Assembly: GCA_038025085.1 (NCBI GenBank)
Contig: CM076154.1
Span: forward strand, 23,736,501 to 23,800,500
Length of the DNA stretch: 64,000 bases
Source of the DNA: Tetragonia tetragonoides
Lineage: Eukaryota; Streptophyta; Magnoliopsida; Caryophyllales; Aizoaceae
Direction: 5' to 3'
The notes under the pieces were generated by a model, which worked only from the letters and a program-made list of their open reading frames with translations, ran no database searches and was not told the origin of the DNA. Made by a program: the position numbers and the translations under genes. Shown one piece after another: positions 12,371-22,275 of this stretch; the stretch's first letter is position 1; the number at the start of each line of letters is the position of its first letter.

Positions 12371-14560
12371 AGAAAAATGCGTAAATGCATTCAAAAGCTT
12401 AAGTTGAAGCTTGTTTGTAATTGTAAACATCCTTGGTTAAGTTTCTCACTCAAATGAATGCAAACAAAGCATTTGGGTTGTTTCTCTTAATATACAACAC
12501 AAAAGACCTCAAATCTCTTTCACCCTAGTCATATGAGCTTTTAAAACGCGTAAATGCATTCAAAAGCTTGAGTTGAAGCTTAGTTGTACTGTTAAACTTC
12601 CTAGATGTAGTTTCACACTCAAATGAAAGCAAACAAAGTATTTGAATGCTTTCTCTTAATATACAATACAAAAGAACTCAAATCTCTTTCACCCTACTCG
12701 TATGAGCTTTCAAAACGCGTAAATGCATTCAAAAGCTTGAGTTGAAGATTTTGATTGTTTTAACAGCTTCAATTCAAGCTGTCTCTATCATATGTATTTA
12801 CGTGTATTAGGAATGCAAAAGATTACTGCAGTTCGTATGAGCTTTCTCTTAATATACAACACAAAAGAACTCAATCTCTTTCACCCTAGATGTAAGAGCT
12901 GTTAAAACGCGTAAATAGATTCAAAAGCTTGAGTTGAAGCTTGTTTGTACCTTAAAACAATCTTCATGTAGTTTCATACTCAAATGAATCCAAACAAAGT
13001 ATTTGGATCATTTCTTTTAACATACAACACAAAAGAACTCAAATCTCTTTCACCCTACTCGTAAGACCTTGTAATTCGAGCGTTGCTAATTCAATTAAAA
13101 CTCAAGTTGAACCATGTTTGTACATTTAAACATCCTAGATATTGTTTCACACTCAAATAAATGCAAACAAAGCATTTGGGTGCTTTCTCTTAATATACAA
13201 CACAAAAGAACTCAATCTCTTTTCGCCTAGTCGTAAGAGCTGTTAAAACGCGTAAATGCATTCAAAAGCTTGAGTTGAAACTTGTTTGTACTTGTAAACA
13301 TCCTTGGTGTAGTTTCACAATCAAATGAATGCAAACAAAGCATTTGTGTGCTTTCTCTTAATATACAACACAAAAGAACTCAATCTCTTTCACCCTAGTC
13401 GTAAGAGCTGTTAAAATGCTTAAATGCAATAAAAAGCTTCAGTTGAAGCTTGTTTGTACTTGTAAACATCCTTGGTGTAGTTTCTCACTCAAATGAATGC
13501 ATACAAAGCAACCAAAAGCTTTGTTTGCATTCATTTGAGGGAGAAACTACACCAAGGATGTTTACAAGTACAAACAAGCTTTAACTTAAGCTTTTGAATG
13601 CATTTACGCGTTTTAAAACCTCATACGACTAGGGTAAAAGAGATTGAGGTCTTTTGTGTTGTATATTAAGAGAAAGCACGCAAATGCTTTGTTTGCATTC
13701 ATTTGAGTGAGAAACTACACCTAGGATGTTTCTCTTAAATCCTAGGATGTACAAGCATCTGGGTGGTTTCTCTTAATATACAACACAAAGAGCTCAATCT
13801 TCATGTACCTTAAAACTCAAGTTGAACCATGTTTGTACATTTAAACATCCTTGGTGTAGTTTCTCACTCAAATGAATGCAAACAAACCATTTGGGTGATT
13901 TCTCCTAATATACAACACAAAAGAACTCAATCTCTTTCACCCTAGTCATATGAGCTTTTAAAACGCGTAAATGCATTCAAAATGTGGAGTTGAAGCTTGA
14001 ATGTACTTGTAAACATCCTTGGTGTAGTTTCACAATCAAATGAATGCAAACAAAGCATTTGTGTGCTTTCTCTTAATATACAACACAAAAGAACTCAATC
14101 TCTTTCACCCTAGTCGTAAGAGCTGTTAAAATGCTTAAATGCAATAAAAAGCTTCAGTTGAAGCTTGTTTATACTTGTAAACATCCTTGGTGTAGTTTCT
14201 CACTCAAATGAATGCATACAAAGCAACCAAAAGCTTTGTTTGCATTCATTTGAGTGAGAAACTTAACCAAGGATGTTTACAAGTACAAACAAGCTTCAAC
14301 GCAAGCTTTTGAATGTATTTACGCGTTTTAACAGCTCTTACGATTAGGGTGATTGAGTGAGAAACTTAACCAAGGATGTTTACAAGTACAAACAAGCTTC
14401 AACTCAAGCTTTTGAAAGCATTTACGAGTTTTAAAATCTCATACGACTAGGGTAAAAGAGATTGAGGTCTTTTGTGTTGTATATTAAGAGAAAGCACGCA
14501 AATGCTTTGTTTGCATTCATTTGAGTGAGAAACTACACCTAGGATGTTTCTCTTAAATGT
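12371..14560. repeat. Diverged and shuffled 168-bp satellite
   Basis: Minus at about 12371-13507, plus at 13508-13735, minus at 13736-14216, plus at 14217-14560. Monomers at 12580-13150 are visibly more diverged than elsewhere (for example CTAGATGTAGTTTCACACTC and TTTAAACATCCTAGATATTG). About 100 bp at 12745-12840 match the satellite only in short pieces. Segments near 13310-13520 and 14025-14240 are near copies of each other and share a minus-to-plus joint. Confidence 0.82.
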
Positions 14561-15219
14561 TTAATTCTTGGTGTAGTTTCATTCAAATGCATTTATCTTG
14601 TTTGTACTTGTAATCAAATCTCTTGTGAGGTCACCTTTTAAATTGAATTATAACTGGATTGAATTATACATTTAAGAATGCAAACAAAGCATCTGGGTGA
14701 TTTCTTAATATACAACACAAAGAACTCAAATCTCTTTCACCCTATTCGTATGAACTTTTAAAACGCGTAAATGCATTCAAAAACTCTTGGTGTTTTGTGT
14801 TTGTTTGGTGTTGTATATTGATGTGTAGTATTGAACTCCAATTGAGCTATACGGGATAATAACTCAAAAGCTTGTAAACATCAAAACGTTTTGCACCAAG
14901 AACTTAAAACCAAAACCAAGCTTTTGAAAACTTACGCGTTTGGGTTTGAGGTTTTACCCTAGATGTACTTATCATGAAACATGGGCTTAACCAAAATACT
15001 TTCTTTTTGAATAAGAGACTCCGTAAAAAAAACACAAGTACTGAAGTACATCAAATTAGAAACGTTTATTCATTTGCAAGAATCGCAACTTAACATTAGA
15101 AACGTTTCTATTAATCTATTCCATAAGATCACACCATTCGTGACACTAATTCCACCTTAGAAAAGAAAAAATAGTTGGCATGTTACAAGGTGGCAATCAA
15201 ATTCGATATAGAAACTAGC
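14561..15219. other. Degenerate satellite and unique AT-rich patch
   Basis: 14561-14960 contains satellite words separated by unrelated sequence. 14960-15219 shows no satellite similarity that I can see. It is AT-rich, has no ORF of note, and contains a 13-bp direct repeat, ATTAGAAACGTTT, at 15055-15067 and 15095-15107. I recognise no transposon end, tRNA or protein match. It could be a relic of an old insertion. Confidence 0.6.
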
Positions 15220-17377
15220 TTTAACTACACCAAGGATATTTACAAGTACAAACAAGCTTCAATTCAAAATTTTGAATGTATTCACGATCAAATGAATGCA
15301 AATAAAGCACTTGTGTGCTTTCTCTAAATATACAACAGAAAAGAACTCAATCTCATTCACCCTAGTCGTAAGAGCTGTTAAAACGCGTAAATACATTCAA
15401 AAGCTTGAGTTGAAGCTTGTTTGTACTTGTAAACATCCTTGGTTAAGTTTCTCAATCAAATGAATGCAAACAAAGCATTTGGGTGCTTTCTCTTAATATA
15501 CAACACAAAAGACCTCAATCTCTTTCACCCTAGTCATATGAGCTTTTAAAACGGGTAAATGCATTCAAAAGCTTATGCTGAAGCTTGTTTGTACTTCTAA
15601 ATATCCTTGGTGTAGTTTCTCACTCAAATGAATGCAAACAAAGCATTTGGGTGCTTTCTCTTAATTTTCAACACAAATGATTCAATCTCTTTCACGACTA
15701 GTCTTTATGATGGTGTAGTTTCTCACTAAAATTGTATGCATTTACAAACAAAGCTTTTGAATGCATTCACCTTTTGAATTTACAAGTACAAACAATCAAA
15801 TGAATGCAAATATAGCATTTGGGTGCTTTCTCTTAATGTACAACACAAAAGAACTTTTAAAACGTGTAAATGCACTCAAAAGCTTGAGTTGAAGCTTGTT
15901 TGTACTTGTAAACATTCTTGGTGTAGTTTCTCACTGAAATGAATGCAAACAAAGCATTTGGGTGCTTTCTCTTAATATACAACACAAAAGACCTCAATCT
16001 CTATCACCCTAGTCGTATGAGGTTTTAAAACGCGTAAATGCATTCAAAAGCTTGAGTTGAAGCTTGTTTGTACTTGTAAACATCCTTGGTGTAGTTTCTC
16101 CCTCAAATAAATGCAAACAAAGCATTTATGTGCTTTCTCTTAATATAAAAAACAAAACAACTCAATCTCTTTCACCCTAGTCGTAAGAGCTGTTAAAACG
16201 CGTAATTACATTCAAAATGCGTAAATGCATTCAAAAGCTTGAGTTGAAGCTTGTTTGTACTTGTAAACATCCTTGGTGTAGTTTCTCTTAAATGTATAAT
16301 TCATTTGAGTGTGAAACTACACAAAAGAACTCAATCTCTTTCACCCTAGTCATATGAGCTTTCTCTTAATATTCCAAAGCTTGAGTGAAACAGTAGTTTC
16401 ACAATCAAATGAATGCAAACAAAGCTTTTGGTTGCATTCTCTTAATATACAACACAAAAGAACTAAATCTCTTTCACCCTAGTTATAAGAGCTTTTAAAA
16501 TGCGTAAATGCATTCAAAAGGTGGAGTTAAAGCTTGTTTGTACTTGTAAACATCCTTGGTTAAGTTTCTCACTCAAATGAATGCAAACAAAGCATTTGTG
16601 TGCTTTCTCTTAATATACAACACAAAAGAACTCAATCTCTTTCACCCTAGTCATATGAGCTTTTGAAACGGGTAAATGCATTCAAAAGCTTATGCTGAAG
16701 CTTGTTTGTACTTCTAAACATCCTTGGTGAAGTTTCTCACACAAATGAATGCAAACAAAGCATTTGGGTGCTTTCTCTTAATTTTCAACACAAATGATTC
16801 AATCTCTTTCACGACTAGTCTTTATGATGGTGTAGTTTCTCACTAAAATTGTATGCATTTACAAACAAAGCTTTTGAATGCATTCACCTTTTGAATTTAA
16901 AAGTACAAACAATCAAATGAATGCAAATATAGCATTTGGGTGCTTTCTCTTAATGTACAACACAAAAGAACTTTTAAAACTCGTAAATGCACTCAAAAGC
17001 TTGAGTTGAAACTTGTTTGTACTTGTAAACATCCTTGGTGTAGTTTCTCACTGAAATGAATGCAAACAAAGCATTTGGGTGCTTTCTCTTAATATACAAC
17101 ACAAAAGACCTCAATATCTTTCACCCTAGTCGTATGGGGTTTTAAAACGCGTAAATGCATTCAAAAGCTTGAGTTGAAGCTTGTATGTACTTGTAAACAT
17201 CCTTGGTGTAGTTTCACAATCAAATGAATGCAAACAAAGCATTTGTGTGCTTTCTCTTAATATACAACACAAAAGAACTCAATCTCTTTCACCTTAGTCG
17301 TAAGAGCTGTTAAAATGCTTAAATGCAATCTTGTAAACATCCTTGGTGTAGTTTCTCACTCAAATGAATGCATACAA
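15220..17377 (-). repeat. 168-bp satellite, mainly minus, with 1.1-kb duplication
   Basis: A short plus remnant at 15220-15285 flips to minus. The rest is minus, with a scrambled stretch at 16285-16400. An odd unit (CACGACTAGTCTTTATGATG followed by GCATTCACCTTTTGAATTT) appears at about 15670-15800 and again 1,117 bp later at about 16787-16917, which indicates a segmental duplication. Confidence 0.88.
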
Positions 17378-20300
17378 AGCAACCAAAAGCTTTGTTTGCA
17401 TTCATTTGAGTGAGAAACTAAACCAAGGATGCTTACAAGTACAAACAAGCTTCAACTCAAGCTTTTGAATGTATTTGCGCGTTTTAACAGCTCACGATTA
17501 GGGTGAAAGAGATTGAGGTCTTTTGTGTTGTATATTAAGAGAAAGCACCCAAATGCTTTGTTTGCATTAATTTGAGTGAGAAACTACACCAAGGATGTTT
17601 GCAAGTACAAACAAGCTTTAACTCCACCTTTTGAATGCATTTAAGCTTTGTTTGCATTCATTTGAGTGAGAAACTACACCAAGAATGTTTACAACACAAA
17701 AGAACTCATAAGGTTGAGTTAAAGCTTGTTTGTACTTGTAAACATCCTTGGTGTAGTTTCTCACTCAAATGAATGCAAACTGGGTGCTTTCTCTTAATAT
17801 ACAACACAAAAGAACTCAATCTCTTTCACCCTAGATGTAAGAGCTGTTAAAACGCGTAAATGCATTCAAAAGGTGGAGTTAAAGCTTGTTTGTACTTATA
17901 AACATCCTTGGTGTAGTTTCTCACTCAAATGAATGCAAACAAAGCATTTGGGTGGTTTCTCTTAATATACAACACAAAAGACCTCCATCTCTTTCACCCT
18001 AATCGTAAGAGCTGTTAAAACGCGTAAATACATTCAAAAGCTTGAGTTGAAGCTTGTTTGTACTTGTAAACATCCTTGGTGTAGTTTCTCACTCAAACTA
18101 ATGGAAACAAAGCATTTGTGTGATTTCTCTTAATATACAACAAAAAAGAACTCAATCTCTTTCACCCTAGTTGTAAGAGCTGTTAAAATGCGTAAATGCA
18201 TTCAAAAGGTGAAGTTAAAGCTTGTTTGTGCTTGTAAACATCCTTGGTGTAGTTTCTCACTCAAATGAATGCAAACAAAGCATTTGGGGGCTTTCTCTTA
18301 ATATACAACACAAAAGAACTCAATCTCTTTCACCCTAGATGTAAGAGCTGTTGAAACGCGTAAATGCATTCAAAAGGTGGAGTTAAAGCTTGTTTGTACT
18401 AGTAAACATCCTTGGTGTAGTTTCTCACTCAAATGAATGCAAACAAAGCATTTGACTGCTTTCTGTTAAGCTTGAGTTGAAGCTTGTTTGTACTTGTAAA
18501 CACAAAAGAGATTGAGTTTCTCACTCCAATGAATGCAAACAAAGCTTTTGGATGCTTTCTCTTAATATACAACAGAAAACAACTCAAGCTTTTTCACCCT
18601 AGTCATATGAGCTTTTAAAACGCGTAAATGCATTCAAAAGCTTGAGTTGAAGCTTGTTTGTACTTGTAAACATTCTTGGTGTAGTTTCTCACTGAAATGA
18701 ATGCAAACAAACCTTTTGGTTGCTTTCTCTTAAAATACAACACAAAAGAACTCAATCTTTTTCACCCTAGTCATATGAGCTTTTAAAACGCGTAAATACA
18801 TTCAAAAGCTTGAGTTGAAGCTTGTTTGTACTTGTAAACATCTTTGGTGTAGTTTCTCACTCAAATGAATGCAAAGAAAACATATGGGTGCGTTCTCTTA
18901 ATATACAACACAAAAGAACTCAATCTCTTTCCCCCTTGTCGTATGAACTTTTAGAACGCTTAAATGCATTCAAAAGCTTGAGTTCAAGCTTGTTTGTAGT
19001 TGCAAACATCCTTGGGCTAGTTTCACACTCAAATGAATGTAAACAAAGCATTTGCGAGCTTTTTCTTAAAATACAACACAAAAGACCTCAATCTCTTTCA
19101 CCCTAGTCGTATGAGGTTTTAAAACGCGTCAATACATTCAAAAGCTTGAGTTGAAGCTTGTTTGTACTTGTAAACATTCTTGGTGTAGTTTCTCAGCCCA
19201 ATGAATACAAACAAAGCTTTTGGGTGCTTTCTCTGAAAATACAAGACAAGTACTTGTAAACACCCAAACTGTTTAAAACGCGTATATGCATTCAAAACGC
19301 GTAAATGCACCCAAACCCTAGATGTAAGAGCTGTTAAAACGCGTAAATGCATTCAAAAGGTGGAGTTAAATCTTGTTTGTACTTGTAAACATCCTTGGTG
19401 TAGTTTCTCACTCAAATGAATGCAAACAAAGCATTTGGGTGCTTTCTCTTAATATACAACACAAAAGACCTCAATCTCTTTCACCCTAATCGTAAGAGCT
19501 GTTAAAACACGTAAATACATTCAAAAGCTTGAGTTGAAGCTTGTTTGTACTTGAAAACATCCTTGGTGTAGTTTCTCACTCAAGTGAATGCAAACAAAGC
19601 ATTTGGGTGCTTTCGCTTGATATACAACACAAAAGAACTCAATCTCTTTCACCCTAGTTGTATGAGGTTTTAAAACGCGTAAATGCATTCAAAAGCTTGA
19701 ATTGAAGCTTGTTTGTACTTGTAAACATCTTTGGTGTAATTTCTCACTCAAATGAATGCAAACAAAACATTAGGGTGCGTTCTCTTAATATACAACACAA
19801 AACAACTCAATCTCTTTCACCCTTGTCGTATGAGCTTTTAAAACGCTTATATGCATTCAAAAGCTTGAGTTGAAGCTTGTTTGTACTTGTAAACATCCTT
19901 GGTGTAGTTTCTCCCTCAAATGAATGCAAACAAAGCATTTGGGTGCTTTCGCTTAATATAAAACACAAAAGAACTCAATCTCTTTCACCCTAGTTGTATG
20001 AGGTTTTAAAACGCGTAAATGCATTCAAAAGCTTGAATTGAAGCTTGTTTGTGCTTGTAAGCATCCTTGGTGTAGTTTCTCCCTCAAATGAATGCAAACA
20101 AAGCAGTTGGGTGCTTTCCCTTAATATACAACACAAAAGAACTCAATCTCTTTCACCCTAGATGTAAGAGCTGTTAAAACGCGTAAATGCATTCAAAAGG
20201 TGGAGTTAAAGCTTGTTTGTGCTTGTAAGCATCCTTGGTGTAGTTTCTCCCTCAAATGAATGCAAACAAAGCATTTGGGTGCTTTCTCTTAATATAAACA

Positions 20301-20934
20301 CAAAAGAACTCAATCTCTTTCACGCTAGATGTAAGAGCTGTTAAAACGCGTAAATGCATTCAAAAGGTGGAGTTAAAGCTTGTTTGTACTTGTAAACATC
20401 CTTGGTGTAGTTTCTCACGCAAATGAATGCAAACAAAGCATTTGGGTGCTTTCTCTTAATATACAACACAAAAGACTTCAATCTCTTTCACCCTAGATGT
20501 AAGAGCTGTTAAATCGCGTAAATGCATTCAAAATTTGGAGTTAAAGCTTGTTTGTACTTGTAAACATCTTTGGTGTAGTTTCTCACTCAAATGAATGCAA
20601 ACAAAGCGTAAATGCATTCAAAAGGTGGAGTTAAAGCTTGTTTGTACTTGTAAACATCCTTGGTGTAGTTTCTCACTCAAATGAATGCAAACAAAGCATT
20701 TGGGTGCTTTCTCTTAATATACAACACAAAAGACCTCAATCTCTTTCACCCTAATCGCAAGAGCTGTTAAAACGCGTAAATACATTCAAAAGCTTGAGTT
20801 GAAGCTTGTTTGTACTTGTAAACATCTTTGGTTAAGTTTCTCACTCAAATGAATGCAAACAAAGCATTTGAGTGCTTTCTTTTAATATACAACACAAAAG
20901 ACCTCAATCTCTTTCACCCTAATCGTAACAGCTC
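17378..20934 (-). repeat. 168-bp satellite, mainly minus
   Basis: Plus at 17378-17690, starting with the CATACAAAGCAACCAAAAGC joint. Minus from about 17695 to 20934, about 19 monomers. A dimer marker lies at 18822-19106. Confidence 0.9.
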
Positions 20935-21491
20935 TTACGCGTTTTAACAGCTCTTACGACTAGGCGAAAAGAGATTATGTTCTTTTGTGTTGTATCTTAA
21001 GAAAAAGCTCGCAAATGCTTTGTTTACATTCATTTGAGTGTGAAACTACCCCAAGGATGTTTACAACTACAAACAAGCTTGAACTCAAGCTTTTGAATGC
21101 ATTTAAGCGTTTTAAAAGCTCATACGACAAGGGTGAAAGAGATTGAGTTCTTTTGTGTTGTATATTATGAGAACGCACCCAAATGTTTTCTTTGCATTCA
21201 TTTGAGTTGAAGCTTGTTTGTACTTGTAAACATCCTTGGTGTAGTTTCTCCCTCAAATGAATGCAAACAAAGCATTTGGGTACTTTCTTTTAATATACAA
21301 CACAAAAGAACTCAATCTCTTTCATGCTAGATGTAAGAGTTGTTAAAACGCGTAAATGCATTCAAAAGGTGGAGTTAAAGCTTGTTTGTACTTGTAAACA
21401 TCCTTGGTGTAGTTTCTCACTCAAATGAATGCAAACAATCCATTTGGGTGCTTTCTCTTAATATACAACACAAAAGAACTCAATCACTTTC
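20935..21491. repeat. 168-bp satellite flanking element 1
   Basis: Plus at 20935-21205 (a dimer marker in inverted orientation), then minus to 21491, where element 1 is inserted. The interrupted monomer resumes at 26003. Confidence 0.9.
21487..21491. repeat. Target-site duplication, element 1 (left)
   Basis: CTTTC directly before the element. The identical CTTTC lies at 26003-26007 directly after it. Confidence 0.92.
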
Positions 21492-22275
21492 TAATACGTT
21501 TGCAATTACAACCTTAGCAATTTGTAAACAAAAACAGAGGATTAAGAGAAGAAAGAATAATGAATATCACCACCAAAGCTATAAAGGATTAAACCACCAA
21601 GCTATGGATAAAGAATACTACTTGCTCACCAAATAACCCTAAGATTATTGTAAAGAACGCAAGATTTGTAAGAAGGCAGCAGCCGTGTATTTTTCATTCA
21701 TCAACAAGTGCCTTTTACATCAGCTGTTCTTACATATTTATAGGGGTCACAAATGTGTCCTAATAACCTAAGAATACTCTAGAAAGGGTGAGCTGTCCAA
21801 GAGTAGTGCCCAAGCAAAATGAAGCTTCAGTATTTTGCCCAGAAATAAGCGAAATACGTGCAGTACAATTTGGAGCGCATTTCCTTCCGTTTTGGACCAC
21901 TTGACAGCTGTTGCTTGTCCTTGCATAAGGACAAACGTGGGTGAGCTATAAGGAGCCTCATTCTTCATCCTTACATGCCCCATGTGCTCTTAGGCGCGCC
22001 TTACTCAGCAACTACTTAGGAAAATCAAATAACAACTAATTACATTTGTTAATTATGCTAATTACATGCAGGGTGCACTATAACTAACACTAATCACAAA
22101 TGCTTATTTGTACGGATTAATCTTGTACGGACATAACCTAGATTAAGTGGTCAAAAGGACACTAAGACCTCTAGGACCAGAATTATCACCATTCAAACGT
22201 GAGAGAGTCCCAAATGCCATGATTAATGCATTAATGCTCACGCTCGTAACTTGATGACCTGATGCTAACGCATCA
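21492..22275 (-). repeat. Element 1 3' LTR
   Basis: 784 bp. Read on the minus strand it starts TGATGCGTTAGCATCA and ends CGTATTA, a one-base change from the CGTATCA terminus kept in the 5' LTR. Its first 43 codons encode the C-terminal tail of the polyprotein, with the stop at 22143-22145. A TATA-like box (TATAAATAT on the minus strand) lies at 21734-21742. Two (A/G)TCCGTACA motifs lie at 22109-22132. Confidence 0.93.
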
